From CAZEVY01 sp964515555 (lineage in GTDB: Bacteria; Acidobacteriota; Terriglobia; Bryobacterales; Bryobacteraceae), in contig CAZEVY010000056.1 in NCBI GenBank assembly GCA_964515555.1, positions 1-33,055 of the forward strand: DNA of 33,055 nt, read 5' to 3'. Numbering within the stretch: position 1 is the stretch's first letter; every line of letters begins with the position of its first letter. Position numbers and translations under genes: made by a program. Of the stretch, positions 1-8,455 are shown one piece after another. The notes below the pieces were generated by a model. It was given only the letters and a program-made list of their open reading frames with translations, searched no databases and had not been told where the DNA came from.

Positions 1-35
1 CAAATTTGGCGGCCGGCCCGGGCCGCGGCGGACGG

Positions 36-2318
36 CTACCGCTCGCCCAGCAGTTTCCGGGTGCTGCGCTTGGGCTGCGGCGCCGTCGACGACATCTCCA
101 CACCCGCCTGCGTATTCCGGAACGGCGCGCTCAGCACGATCTCGCGGATCAGGGTGCGGGCGCGGAAGCCGTCGCTCTCCAGCGCGGCGGCCAGTTTCTG
201 CACCGTGCAGGCGTCGCCGTCCTGGAGTCCGCGGCCGAGGGCGAAGCCGAGCACCTTCCCGGCGAGATGCCGCACGAAATCCTGCTTGCGCCCCAACAGC
301 ACCTGCCGCAGCTCGACCGCGCCGCTGAACTTTTCGCCGGTCGGGAGCGCCCCCGATGCGTCCACCGGCCGGCCGTTGGCTTCGGTGTCGCGCCAGCGGC
401 CCATCCAGTCGAAGTTCTCGAGCGCGAAGCCGATCGGGTCCATCAGGTTGTGGCAGGCCGCGCACGAGGGGTCGGCACGGTGGCGCGCGAGGATCTGTTT
501 GGCCGAGAGGCCCGCCTCCGATTTCGCGGCTTTCTCCAGCGGCGGCACGTCGGGCGGGGGCGGCGGGACGGGCGTGCCGAGCAGCGTATCGAGCACCCAG
601 GCGCCGCGCAGCACGGGGCTGGTCTGCCGGTAGTGCGAGTTCATTGCCAGGACGGAGGCCATGCCGAGCACGCCGGCGCGCCGGTTGTCGGGCCAGCGCA
701 CAAGCTGGAAGGTGTCGCCCAGGCCGGTCACCTTGTCTTCCACCTGGTAGAACTTCGCCAGCCGCGCGGTGAGGAACGAATAATCGGCCGTGAGCAATTC
801 GAGCAGGCCGCGGTTGCGCGACACCAGGTGATGGAACAGCATCACCGGCTCCTGACGCAGCTCGGCGGCGACCTCGGGCGTGTAGTAATGCTGCAATTCG
901 GTCAGCAGCGGCACGGCGCGGCCGCCGACGTCCTGCGTGCCCAGCCACTGACCGACGAAGGCGGCGGCGAAGGCGCGCGAGCGCGGATCGTCGAGCATGC
1001 GGTCGACCTGCCGCGCGAGCACGGCGGGGTCCTGGAGGCGGCGTTCGGCGGCGAGGCGGAGGAGCTCCTCGTCCGGCATGGTGGACCACAGCGTGTAGGA
1101 AAGCCGCGACGCCATGTCGTAGTGGCCGAGCGGGCGGATGCCGGGGCCGGCGGCGCCCTCCTCGATGCGGAACAGGAAGGGAGGCGACACCAGCACGGCT
1201 TTCAGGGCGAGCTTGACGCGTTCTTCGTAGGGGTCGCCGCGCTGGGCGGCGCGGTCGTAGAGCGTGAGGAAGCGGTCGACTTCGGCGGCGTCGACCGGGC
1301 GGCGGTAGGCGCGCGGGAGGAATCGCTCGATGACCCCGCGGGCGGCGGCGCGCGGATCGAGGGGCGCTTCGCCGGCTTCGATCCCGAAGAGGCGATAGTG
1401 CAGCGCGGCTTTATCGGGCGGTGCGGGCGGCTGGCGCTGCTCGACCGAGAGGCTGTAGAACAGGATCGGCAGCGCGCCGGCTTCCACGGCGATGGTATGC
1501 ACGCCGCGGTCGAGATTGAAATTCACGGCGCGAGCGGTCGGGCCGCCGTTGCGGTCGACCGAGTATGTCAGGGTTCCGGCGGGCGAGCCGTCGACTTTCA
1601 CGGTCGCTTGGATCGGCGCTTCGGCGGGGCGCTCGAGCGACACGCGCAGGCTGTACTGGCCTTCGACGAAGATCGCGACCTCGGCGGCGACCGTCTCGGC
1701 GGGCTGGAGCGGACGGCCCGGCCGCGCGCTGGGCCGCGGCGGCGTCATCTCGGCGGAGGGGAATGTCCGGCTCAGCGGCGGGGTCACGATGACGCGGTCG
1801 AGGATCTTGGCGGCGGCCTCCATGTACTTTTCGAGCATCATGGGCGGGACATAGAGGGTCTCGCCGTTGGTGTCGAAGCCCGCGCCGCCGGCCTCGTCGG
1901 CAGGGAAGATGTCGGCGACCGCGAGGTCGACGCCGAGGAGATCGCGGATGGTGTGGCGATACTCGCGGCGGTTGAGCCGGCGGGGCGGCACGGCGCCGGC
2001 GTAGTCGCCCGAGGCGCAGGCGGTGTCGCGGAGCCGCTTCTCGACCCAGGTGGCGACGCGCAGGCGGTCGTCTTCGGAGAGCGCGGAGTCGCCTGGCGGC
2101 ATGGTGCGGTTTCTCAGATGCGCGGCGGCGTTCGACCACAGCCCGCGCCGTGTCTCGACGTCCTTGGCGGTGGTGTTTACCAGGCTGGCGCGCTTGGCCG
2201 GGCCGGTTGGATTGTGGCACGGGGCGCAGGTGCGGTCGAGGACCGGCCGGATGGTCCGCGCGAAGTCGTCTTGCGCCGGGAGCGCCGCAACCGCGAGCAG
2301 GGCGAAGAGAACCCGCAC
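36..2318 (-). CDS. Secreted DUF1592-class protein with heme-c-like motif (DUF1587/1595/1592/1588/1585 type)
   Basis: Predicted 760-residue secreted protein. From the GTG at 2318 it begins with a short hydrophobic signal (residues 3-15, ending LPAQ), then a cytochrome-c-like segment with CAPCH at 31-35 and a possible distal Met at 73 (RTMPPG). The stretch PRRLNRREYRHTIRDLLGVD (112-131) is typical of DUF1587. The middle and C-terminal parts fit DUF1595/1592/1588/1585 in that order, and a second CAACH (619-623) sits in the DUF1588-like part, followed by NLMDPIGFALENFD. Such proteins are common in Planctomycetes and Solibacter-like Acidobacteria, often next to a DUF1552 gene, and their biochemical role is not settled. 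The frame stays open upstream, across the antiparallel pyrR, but the signal peptide fixes the start near 2318. The downstream neighbour lies outside the window. Family sure; function unknown. Confidence 0.85.
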   Translation of the reverse strand: MRVLFALLAVAALPAQDDFARTIRPVLDRTCAPCHNPTGPAKRASLVNTTAKDVETRRGLWSNAAAHLRNRTMPPGDSALSEDDRLRVATWVEKRLRDTACASGDYAGAVPPRRLNRREYRHTIRDLLGVDLAVADIFPADEAGGAGFDTNGETLYVPPMMLEKYMEAAAKILDRVIVTPPLSRTFPSAEMTPPRPSARPGRPLQPAETVAAEVAIFVEGQYSLRVSLERPAEAPIQATVKVDGSPAGTLTYSVDRNGGPTARAVNFNLDRGVHTIAVEAGALPILFYSLSVEQRQPPAPPDKAALHYRLFGIEAGEAPLDPRAAARGVIERFLPRAYRRPVDAAEVDRFLTLYDRAAQRGDPYEERVKLALKAVLVSPPFLFRIEEGAAGPGIRPLGHYDMASRLSYTLWSTMPDEELLRLAAERRLQDPAVLARQVDRMLDDPRSRAFAAAFVGQWLGTQDVGGRAVPLLTELQHYYTPEVAAELRQEPVMLFHHLVSRNRGLLELLTADYSFLTARLAKFYQVEDKVTGLGDTFQLVRWPDNRRAGVLGMASVLAMNSHYRQTSPVLRGAWVLDTLLGTPVPPPPPDVPPLEKAAKSEAGLSAKQILARHRADPSCAACHNLMDPIGFALENFDWMGRWRDTEANGRPVDASGALPTGEKFSGAVELRQVLLGRKQDFVRHLAGKVLGFALGRGLQDGDACTVQKLAAALESDGFRARTLIREIVLSAPFRNTQAGVEMSSTAPQPKRSTRKLLGER

Positions 2319-2477
2319 GAAAACAATTCTACCGCCCGCCGGGATGGCGGGATGGCGGGTAGTGCGCCACCTTCGGCGCAGTACCGGATGGCGAGCGCGG
2401 CGGCGCCCCCGCGCTTCACTCGCCCGCGCCGCACCCTGTGATAACCTTGCGGGGAAGCGCCCGCCCCGGACCCCACC
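2319..2477. promoter_or_regulatory. Divergent intergenic region upstream of pyrR, with a small perfect hairpin
   Basis: This 159-bp spacer separates the divergent DUF1592 gene and pyrR. It holds two tandem copies of GGGATGGC (2341-2356), then a perfect 6-bp hairpin TGCGCC/GGCGCA (2363-2368 and 2375-2380, loop ACCTTC). A weak extended -10-like TGTGATAAC lies at 2437-2445, about 33 bp before pyrR, with no convincing -35. PyrR in other bacteria regulates pyr mRNA through leader RNA. No match to the known PyrR-binding loop was recognised, so a regulatory role for this hairpin is only possible. Confidence 0.3.
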
Positions 2478-3023
2478 ATGACCCGCGAGAAAGCACAATT
2501 GATGAGCGCCTCCGAGATCGACCGCACGCTGGTGCGGCTGGCGCATGAAATCCTCGAAAAGACCGCCGACCTCGATCGGCTCGCCTTCATCGGCATCCGG
2601 CGCCGCGGCGTGCCGCTCGCCCAGCGCCTGGCGGCCAAGATCGCCGCGCTCGAAGATCGCGAGATCCCGGTCGGACTGCTCGACATCAACCTCTATCGCG
2701 ACGACCTTTCCACCGTCTCGCATCAGCCCGTCGTCAACTCCACCGAGATCAAGTTTCCGGTCGCCGGCATGGACATCGTTCTGATGGACGATGTGCTCTA
2801 CACCGGGCGCACCATCCGCGCCGCCCTCGACGCCTTGTTCGACCACGGCCGCCCCTCGCGCGTGCAACTGCTGGTGCTGATCGACCGCGGCTGGCGCGAG
2901 CTTCCCATCGAGGCGCGCTACGTGGGGCGCACCGTGCAAACCAGCGCCAATGAGATCATCGAAGTGAAGTTCCAGGAGATCGACGGGATGGAGAAGGTGC
3001 TCCTGGTGGAGAAGTCGGGTTGA
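2478..3023 (+). CDS. pyrR: PyrR: bifunctional pyr operon regulator / uracil phosphoribosyltransferase
   Basis: The 181-residue product matches PyrR in length and layout. It has the family N-terminus (REKAQLMSASEIDRTLVRLA), an IRRRG segment at 40-44, and the type I phosphoribosyltransferase PRPP loop VLMDDVLYTGRTI at 101-113. The family converts uracil plus PRPP to UMP, usually weakly, and binds pyr leader mRNA in response to uridine nucleotides. The ATG at 2478 is chosen because the N-terminus aligns with known PyrR; the upstream purine tract (GGGGAAG near 2450) is a poor ribosome site. It is the first gene of a pyrR-pyrB-pyrC cluster and its stop overlaps the pyrB start, as expected for an autoregulated pyrimidine operon. 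Confidence 0.95.
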   Translation: MTREKAQLMSASEIDRTLVRLAHEILEKTADLDRLAFIGIRRRGVPLAQRLAAKIAALEDREIPVGLLDINLYRDDLSTVSHQPVVNSTEIKFPVAGMDIVLMDDVLYTGRTIRAALDALFDHGRPSRVQLLVLIDRGWRELPIEARYVGRTVQTSANEIIEVKFQEIDGMEKVLLVEKSG

Positions 3024-3931
3024 AAAAGGCGGGACTGCTGGGGATCGAGGAGCTGCGGCGCGGCCAGATCGAGGAGATCCTGGACCGCGCCAAGAGCTTC
3101 CAGGGCGTCCAGCACCAGGCCGTGAAGAAATTCGACCTGCTTCGCGGCCGGATGATCGTCAACCTGTTCTTCGAATCCTCCACCCGCACCCGCACCAGCT
3201 TCGAGATCGCCGCCAAGCGCCTGGGCGCCGACGCTGTCTCGATCTCCGCGGCCGGCTCCAGCATGTCCAAGGGCGAGTCGCTGGTCGACACGCTGAACAC
3301 GCTCGCCGCCATGCGCCCCGACGCCATCGTCATGCGCCACGCGGCCTCCGGCGCGCCCCACTTTCTGGCACGCTATCTGCCGACGCCCATCATCAACGCC
3401 GGCGACGGCACGCACGAGCATCCCACGCAGGCGCTGCTCGACGCGCTCACGATTCTCGACCATCGCCCGTCGCTCGAAGGCCTGCGCGTGGCCATCATCG
3501 GCGACATCGCGCACAGCCGCGTGGCGCGGTCGAACATCCACCTGCTCGGCAAGTTCGGCGCCTCCATCGTGTTGTGCGGGCCGCCGACGCTGCTGCCCTC
3601 CGAGCTGGCGGAGCTGGCCCCCGGCGTCACGCTCACCTACGACATGGCCGAGGCCATCCGCGCCGCCGACGTCATCATGATGCTGCGCGTGCAGCTCGAA
3701 CGGCAGAAGGAGGCCTACTTCGCCTCCGGCGAGTATTTCCGGTTCTACGGCCTGCGGCTGGAGCACCTCGACCTGGCGCGGCCCGACGCCATCGTCATGC
3801 ATCCCGGCCCCATCAACCGCGGCCGCGAGATTTCCTCCGAGGTGGCCGACTCGCAGATCTCGGCCATCCTCAACCAGGTGGAGAACGGCGTCGCCGTGCG
3901 CATGGCCGTTCTCGAGCGCATCCTGAACTGA
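3020..3931 (+). CDS. pyrB: Aspartate carbamoyltransferase catalytic subunit
   Basis: This 303-residue enzyme condenses carbamoyl phosphate with aspartate in the first committed step of UMP synthesis. The carbamoyl-phosphate loop reads FFESSTRTRTSFE (50-62), where FFEPSTRTRTSFE is more usual. HPTQALLD (134-141) and HPGPINRG (261-268) mark the remaining active-site and aspartate-domain signatures. Translation appears to start at a TTG at 3020 whose last two bases begin the pyrR TGA stop. A GGAGAAG ribosome site (3008-3014) sits 8 nt upstream inside pyrR, so translational coupling is likely. pyrC follows one base after the stop. No pyrI regulatory-chain gene is present nearby, as usual for PyrB encoded with PyrC-type partners. 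Confidence 0.96.
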   Translation: MKKAGLLGIEELRRGQIEEILDRAKSFQGVQHQAVKKFDLLRGRMIVNLFFESSTRTRTSFEIAAKRLGADAVSISAAGSSMSKGESLVDTLNTLAAMRPDAIVMRHAASGAPHFLARYLPTPIINAGDGTHEHPTQALLDALTILDHRPSLEGLRVAIIGDIAHSRVARSNIHLLGKFGASIVLCGPPTLLPSELAELAPGVTLTYDMAEAIRAADVIMMLRVQLERQKEAYFASGEYFRFYGLRLEHLDLARPDAIVMHPGPINRGREISSEVADSQISAILNQVENGVAVRMAVLERILN

Positions 3932-3932
3932 C

Positions 3933-5228
3933 ATGAGCCGCCTCCTCATCCGCAACGGCCGGGTCGTGGACCCCTCGTCGGACCACGACGCCGTGGCCGA
4001 CGTCGCCATCGAGGACGGCCGCATCGTCGCGGTGGGGAGCGGCCTCGACGCCGCCGGCGCCGAGGAGCTGGACGCGAGCGGCTGCGTGGTCGCGCCGGGG
4101 TTCATCGACATGCACGTGCACCTGCGCGAGCCCGGCTTCGAGCACGCCGAGACCATCGTCACCGGATCGCGCGCCGCCGCCGCCGGAGGCTTCACCACCA
4201 TCTGCCCGATGCCCAACACCGCGCCGGTGAACGACGACGCCACCGTCACCCGCTACATCATCGAGCGCGCGCTCCGTTACGCCCCGGTGCACGTGCGTCC
4301 CATCGGCGCCATCACGCGCGACAGCGCCGGCGAGGAACTGGCGGCCATCGGGTCGATGAAGGAGGCCGGAGCGGTGGCCATCTCCGACGACGGCCGTCCG
4401 GTGATGAACTCGCGCGTCATGCGGCGCGCCATGGAGTACGCGCGCGGCTTCGGACTTCCCGTGATCGACCATTGCGAGGACCTCAACCTTTCGGCGGGCG
4501 GCGACATGCACGAAGGCCTGGCGTCGGTGCGGCGCGGGCTGCGCGGCATCCCCGCCTGCTCGGAGGACGTGATGGTGGCGCGCGACCTGCTGCTCGCCGA
4601 GCTGACGGGCGCACGCTTCCACGTCGCGCACATCTCCTCGCGGGCGTCGCTGGCGATGGTGGCATGGGCGAAGTCGCGCAAGATCGCGGTGACGTGCGAG
4701 GCCACGCCGCACCACTTCTCGCTGGCGGACGAAGACTCGGCGCCCTACGACAGCAATTACAAGATGAAGCCGCCGCTGCGCTCGCACTGCGACCGCGACG
4801 CGGTCGAGGCCGGTATCGTCGCAGGCACGGTGGACGCCATCGCCACCGACCACGCACCACACGCCGGCAGCGAGAAGATGCAGGAGTTCGAGCAGTGCCC
4901 GTTCGGCGTGATCGGCCTGGAAACGGCAATCGGCCTAGCGCTCGAGCGGCTGGTGCATTGCGGCAAGATTTCGCTGATGCGCATGGTGGCGCTGTTCACC
5001 ACCGGCCCGGCGGGAATTCTCGGCATCGCCGGCGGACGCCTGGCAGCGGGCGCGCCCGGCGACGTGACGGTCTTCGACCTGGAACGCGAGTGGACCTACG
5101 ACGTCAACCGGTCCTACTCGAAGAGCAGGAACTCACCCTTCGACGGCCGCCCGTTTCGCGGGGGCCCGGTGGCGACCGTCGTCTCCGGGGCGGTCGTGTG
5201 GCGCCGCGACGGCGGGTTCCGGGATTAG
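3933..5228 (+). CDS. pyrC: Dihydroorotase, class I
   Basis: This 431-residue amidohydrolase interconverts carbamoyl-aspartate and dihydroorotate, the third step of UMP synthesis. The metal-site residues of class I enzymes are all present: HVH at 61-63 in DMHVHLREPG, D153 in ISDDGRP, H180 in VIDHCED, H233 in VAHISS and D306 in TDHAPH. These positions are nearly the same as in the Aquifex-type enzyme, where D153 replaces the carboxylated lysine as metal bridge; that comparison is from memory. MPNTAPVND (93-101) is the substrate loop. It starts one base after the pyrB stop without a clear ribosome site, which argues for co-translation. An inactive PyrC-like partner of PyrB is excluded by the complete metal site. 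Confidence 0.96.
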   Translation: MSRLLIRNGRVVDPSSDHDAVADVAIEDGRIVAVGSGLDAAGAEELDASGCVVAPGFIDMHVHLREPGFEHAETIVTGSRAAAAGGFTTICPMPNTAPVNDDATVTRYIIERALRYAPVHVRPIGAITRDSAGEELAAIGSMKEAGAVAISDDGRPVMNSRVMRRAMEYARGFGLPVIDHCEDLNLSAGGDMHEGLASVRRGLRGIPACSEDVMVARDLLLAELTGARFHVAHISSRASLAMVAWAKSRKIAVTCEATPHHFSLADEDSAPYDSNYKMKPPLRSHCDRDAVEAGIVAGTVDAIATDHAPHAGSEKMQEFEQCPFGVIGLETAIGLALERLVHCGKISLMRMVALFTTGPAGILGIAGGRLAAGAPGDVTVFDLEREWTYDVNRSYSKSRNSPFDGRPFRGGPVATVVSGAVVWRRDGGFRD

Positions 5229-5295
5229 GTGGGGCGGCCCTGTGGTGTCCCTGTTAGTAAATTGGCAACGCCCGTAACAGTGAGAAGAATGATTT

Positions 5296-5374
5296 GCCGC
5301 AGATGAACGCAGATAAACGCAGATGGGATAAGGCCCAGCAATCTTATTTGGGTTCATCCGCGTTCATTTGTGGC
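5296..5374. repeat. Intergenic inverted repeat with 10-bp internal periodicity
   Basis: The spacer between pyrC and the UPF0182 gene contains two 19-nt arms, GCCGCAGATGAACGCAGAT (5296-5314) and ATCCGCGTTCATTTGTGGC (5356-5374), complementary at 16 of 19 positions. The similarity continues inward: each arm is built from a roughly 10-bp unit (GATGAACGCA, GATAAACGCA on the left; GTTCATCCGC, GTTCATTTGT on the right). The look is that of a widespread family of short intergenic repeats made of GATGAACRCRGAT-type units seen in many GC-rich genomes. In RNA it could form a long stem and terminate pyr transcription, but there is no trailing U tract. Mobility is not shown. Confidence 0.8.
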
Positions 5375-5401
5375 ATAAAGTTCTGGTCGGGACCGGACAT
5401 T

Positions 5402-5408
5402 AGGAGGT
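5402..5408 (+). promoter_or_regulatory. Strong Shine-Dalgarno site for the GTG-started UPF0182 gene
   Basis: AGGAGGT ends 4 nt before a GTG codon at 5413. It is the best ribosome site in the window and supports the GTG start, which places a hydrophobic helix 14 residues from the N-terminus as expected for the family. Confidence 0.85.
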
Positions 5409-5412
5409 TCTT

Positions 5413-8139
5413 GTGTCATTAGCGGAACTGCCGGCGGCGAAGAGCCGATGGGGATGGCGGGCGCTGCTCGCCGCCTTCGTGTTGCTGTTGCTCAGCGCCC
5501 GCGCGATCGCCCGCGTGGCCATCGAGTACCAGTGGTGGAAGGAGCTCGGCCAGGTCCCGGTCTGGTTCGGCATGATCTCCTACGGCGTCGTGCCGATCGC
5601 GGCCGCCGCCATCGTCGCCTTCATCGCGCTGTGCATCGCGCATCACATGGCGGTCACCCACGCGCGGGCGCGGCGGACGAAGTTCTACACGCGGGTCTCG
5701 ACACTCGTTCTGCTGCTGATCGCCGCCGCGCTGGCGGCCTCGACCATCGACGCCTGGTCGGCGGTGCGCTTCTTCGGCAGCCGCGAAGCGACGGTGGACC
5801 CGGCCGCATGGCGCGACCCGGTCTTCGCCAAGCCGCTGGCCTTCTACCTGTTCGACCTTCCCTTCTACTCCGCGCTGCGCACCTTCCTGGTGGGGCTGGC
5901 GCTGGCGTCGGCGCTGCTCTACTGGCTCACGCGCCGCATCTGGCATCTCATGGAGCACATGCCGCAGTTCCAGGCCGGCGGCGAGATCGACCTGCGCGAG
6001 TTGAATCTCCAGGGCGGACTCGAATCCAAGTTCCTGCGCGGCGCGCTGGGAGTCTTCCTGCTGGGACTGGCCTGGCGCTTCTACCTGGGCCGCTTCGAGC
6101 TGGTGGTGGAGGACCACGCCTTCATGGTCGGGGTCGACTACGTCAACGAGCGCATCACGCTGCCCCTGCAATGGGTGTTGATAGCCTGGTGCGCCGTGTC
6201 GGCGGCGCTGGTGTGGATGGGCCGCTGGCTGCCGGCGGCTTCGCTGGTGGCCGGGTTCGCCATCGCGGCCGTGGTTCCCAAGGCGGTCGCGGCGATCTAC
6301 GTCCGCCCCAACGAAATCTCTCTCCAGCGGCCGTATATCGAGAAACACATCCAGGCGACGCGCGACGCTTACGGGCTCACCAAGCGGACCCGCGAGCTGG
6401 AGTTCGCCGCGAAGCTCGAAACCCGCATCGACCCGGCGGCGCATAAGGCGGCGCTCGAAAACGTCCGCCTCTGGGACTGGCGCGCCTTCCACGACACCAC
6501 CACACAGATCCAGGCGCTGCGCCCCTACTACGTCTTCCCCGATTCCGACGTCGACCGCTACGTGATCGACGGCCGCCTGCAACAGGTGCTGCTCAGCCCG
6601 CGCGAGCTCGACATCACGCAGATCGCCGAGGCTCGCACGCGCTGGCCGATCTCGCGCTTCTTCTACACGCACGGCTACGGCATGGTGATGGCAGAAGCCA
6701 ACCGCATCACCGCCGACGGGCTGCCCGAGCTGTTCGTGCAGGACGCTCCGGCGAAGCTGAAGACCTCCAGCCTCAAGCTGACGCGTCCCGAGATCTACTA
6801 CGGCGAGTCGATGCACGAGCCCGTCTTCGTGCACACGGCGCAGCAGGAGTTCAACTACCCTTCCGGGAACGAGAACGTGCTCTCGCGATACGAAGGCCGC
6901 GGCGGCTTCCCGATCTCCTCGCTTCCCATGCGCATCGCGGCGGCCCTGGCCGAGGCCGACCCCAACATCCTGCTCACCAACTTCCTGACCGCCGAGAGCC
7001 GCATGATGATCCGCCGTAAGGTGCGCGAGCGCATCGCGGCGCTGGCGGGCTTCATCGAGTGGGACGCGGATCCCTACCTGGTGCTCACCGACGACGGTCG
7101 TCTTATGTGGACCATCGACGGCTACACCACCTCCGCCAACCATCCCTACGCGCGCCGGCTGCGGCATCCCACGCTCGGCACGTTCAACTACATCCGCAAT
7201 TCCGTGAAGGCCACCGTCGACGCCTACAACGGCGAAGTGCGGATCTACATATTCGATCCGTCCGATCCCATCATTCAGGCCTACCGGAGCCTGTTCCCGA
7301 CTCTGTTTCAGCCGGCCTCGGCCATGCCCGCCGACCTGCGCCGCCACACGCGCTATCCGGAGACGCTCTTCCGCACGCAGGCGGAGATCTACAGGACCTT
7401 CCACATGAGCGATCCCCAGGCCTTCTACAACAAGGAGGACATATGGGATGTCGGCCGCAACGTCTACCAGAACGAGAGCCGTCCGGTGGAGCTGCCGCCG
7501 ACCTTCGTGGTCGCCACGCTGCCGGGCGAGAAGGAGCCCGAGTTCCTGCTCGTCATGCCGTTCACACCGCGCAACAAGGACAACATGATCGGGCTGATGG
7601 TGGGCCGCTGCGACGGCGACAAGCTCGGCGAGCTGGTGTTTCTGCACCTCTCCAAGCAGGCGCTGGTATTCGGTCCCATGCAGATCGAGGCGCGCATCAA
7701 CCAGGACCAGGTGATTTCCAAGGACCTTACGCTGTGGAATCAGCAGGGGTCGCAGGTGCTGCGCGGACACATTCTCGTCTTGCCGGTGGGCGACACGTTT
7801 CTTTACGTGGAGCCCATCTACATTCAGTCGTCGGAGGCGCGCATGCCGCAGTTGCGCAAGGTGGTGCTGGCGGTCGGCAACGAGCTGATTTATCGCGACA
7901 CCTACGACCAGGCGCTGGCCGACCTCGGCCGCCTCGCCGGGGCGTCGCCGCCGCCGCGCGAGGTCACCGGGAAGGCGCCGGAGCCGGGCAGTCCGCCGCC
8001 GCCGCAGTTGGTCTCCGACGGGAGGCTGGATCAGATCCGGACGCACATGCGGCGCTATCGGGACCTGGCGTCGCAGGGCAAGTGGGCCGACGCGGGCAAG
8101 GAGCTGGAGGCGGTCGAGGCGCTGCTCGGGAGGAGGTAG
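5413..8139 (+). CDS. UPF0182 family multipass membrane protein (COG1615)
   Basis: A 908-residue integral membrane protein of the UPF0182 family, whose function is unknown. About seven N-terminal hydrophobic segments are visible (roughly 15-34, 53-76, 95-113, 148-172, 205-225, 250-268, 272-293). A long non-membrane domain follows with family hallmarks: VGVDYVNERITLPLQW, SDVDRYVIDGR, YTHGYGMVMAEANR, IYYGES, EFNYPSG, DADPYLVL and TIDGYTTSANHPYA. After about 840 the chain becomes proline-rich and ends in a charged helical tail (RYRDLASQGKWADAGKELEA) as in other members. The GTG start is backed by an AGGAGGT site. It stands alone between the pyr operon and the toxin-antitoxin genes, so context suggests no role. 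Confidence 0.92.
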   Translation: MSLAELPAAKSRWGWRALLAAFVLLLLSARAIARVAIEYQWWKELGQVPVWFGMISYGVVPIAAAAIVAFIALCIAHHMAVTHARARRTKFYTRVSTLVLLLIAAALAASTIDAWSAVRFFGSREATVDPAAWRDPVFAKPLAFYLFDLPFYSALRTFLVGLALASALLYWLTRRIWHLMEHMPQFQAGGEIDLRELNLQGGLESKFLRGALGVFLLGLAWRFYLGRFELVVEDHAFMVGVDYVNERITLPLQWVLIAWCAVSAALVWMGRWLPAASLVAGFAIAAVVPKAVAAIYVRPNEISLQRPYIEKHIQATRDAYGLTKRTRELEFAAKLETRIDPAAHKAALENVRLWDWRAFHDTTTQIQALRPYYVFPDSDVDRYVIDGRLQQVLLSPRELDITQIAEARTRWPISRFFYTHGYGMVMAEANRITADGLPELFVQDAPAKLKTSSLKLTRPEIYYGESMHEPVFVHTAQQEFNYPSGNENVLSRYEGRGGFPISSLPMRIAAALAEADPNILLTNFLTAESRMMIRRKVRERIAALAGFIEWDADPYLVLTDDGRLMWTIDGYTTSANHPYARRLRHPTLGTFNYIRNSVKATVDAYNGEVRIYIFDPSDPIIQAYRSLFPTLFQPASAMPADLRRHTRYPETLFRTQAEIYRTFHMSDPQAFYNKEDIWDVGRNVYQNESRPVELPPTFVVATLPGEKEPEFLLVMPFTPRNKDNMIGLMVGRCDGDKLGELVFLHLSKQALVFGPMQIEARINQDQVISKDLTLWNQQGSQVLRGHILVLPVGDTFLYVEPIYIQSSEARMPQLRKVVLAVGNELIYRDTYDQALADLGRLAGASPPPREVTGKAPEPGSPPPPQLVSDGRLDQIRTHMRRYRDLASQGKWADAGKELEAVEALLGRR

Positions 8140-8147
8140 TCGGGCGA

Positions 8148-8176
8148 TTGACACCACGTCGCCATGGCGCTATTCT
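8148..8176 (+). promoter_or_regulatory. Sigma70-type promoter of the toxin-antitoxin module
   Basis: TTGACA (8148-8153) is a perfect -35, followed by exactly 17 bp and TATTCT (8171-8176) as -10. A GGAGG ribosome site (8183-8187) and the antitoxin ATG (8198) follow at suitable distances, so the untranslated leader would be only about 15 nt. Seen directly in sequence; activity not tested. Confidence 0.75.
8160..8169. promoter_or_regulatory. Palindrome in the promoter spacer: candidate antitoxin operator
   Basis: CGCCATGGCG is a perfect 10-bp palindrome between the -35 and -10 elements. A second, imperfect CCATGG-centred palindrome is centred 17 bp downstream (8177-8186), overlapping the ribosome site. 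RHH antitoxins commonly bind such spaced palindromes to repress their own operon. That this pair is the operator is inference. Confidence 0.5.
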
Positions 8177-8197
8177 CCCCATGGAGGATTCCGCCCA

Positions 8198-8455
8198 ATG
8201 GCGCGACCAGCAAAACAGTCCGGCAGCCGGCCCCGCGTGAGCATCGACGTCTCCCCGCAAGTGCGGAGGCGGTTGAGGCTGGCAGCGGCCAAGCACGACC
8301 TCAGCGTGCGCCAATACCTGATGAGGACTATTGAGGACCGGCTCCGCGACGACCTCGGCGACAGCGAGGACGAGTTCGCGCTGACGGCCAAGACCGACCC
8401 GGTCCTGGCGGAGCTTTGGGATAACCCCAAGGACGCCCGCTATGATTCCCTATAA
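8198..8455 (+). CDS. Ribbon-helix-helix-like antitoxin of a type II toxin-antitoxin pair
   Basis: An 85-residue basic-then-acidic protein directly upstream of a PemK/MazF-type toxin. Residues 12-52 (RPRVSIDVSPQVRRRLRLAA then an SVRQYLMRTIEDRL helix) fit a ribbon-helix-helix DNA-binding fold: one beta strand and two helices. The acidic tail ends DPVLAELWDNPKDARYDSL, a pattern common to toxin-neutralising tails. It would repress its own promoter and block the toxin. The start has a GGAGG site 10 nt upstream. The last 14 nt overlap the toxin gene, which keeps the two proteins stoichiometrically linked. The exact antitoxin family was not identified; RHH is judged from pattern only. Confidence 0.8.
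   Translation: MARPAKQSGSRPRVSIDVSPQVRRRLRLAAAKHDLSVRQYLMRTIEDRLRDDLGDSEDEFALTAKTDPVLAELWDNPKDARYDSL

Noticed and set aside
2319..2939. N-terminal extension of the DUF1592 protein across pyrR
   Set aside because: The extended frame runs antisense to a clear pyrR gene, while a signal peptide begins at the GTG at 2318.
5296..5374. Insertion sequence or transposon end pair
   Set aside because: Only 79 bp with no transposase, and no target duplication could be seen; a short intergenic repeat fits better.
5419..8157. 912-codon open frame antisense to the UPF0182 gene
   Set aside because: It mirrors almost the whole real gene, is rich in Arg/Gly/His/Gln as expected of a GC-rich shadow frame, has no recognisable domain and no ribosome site.
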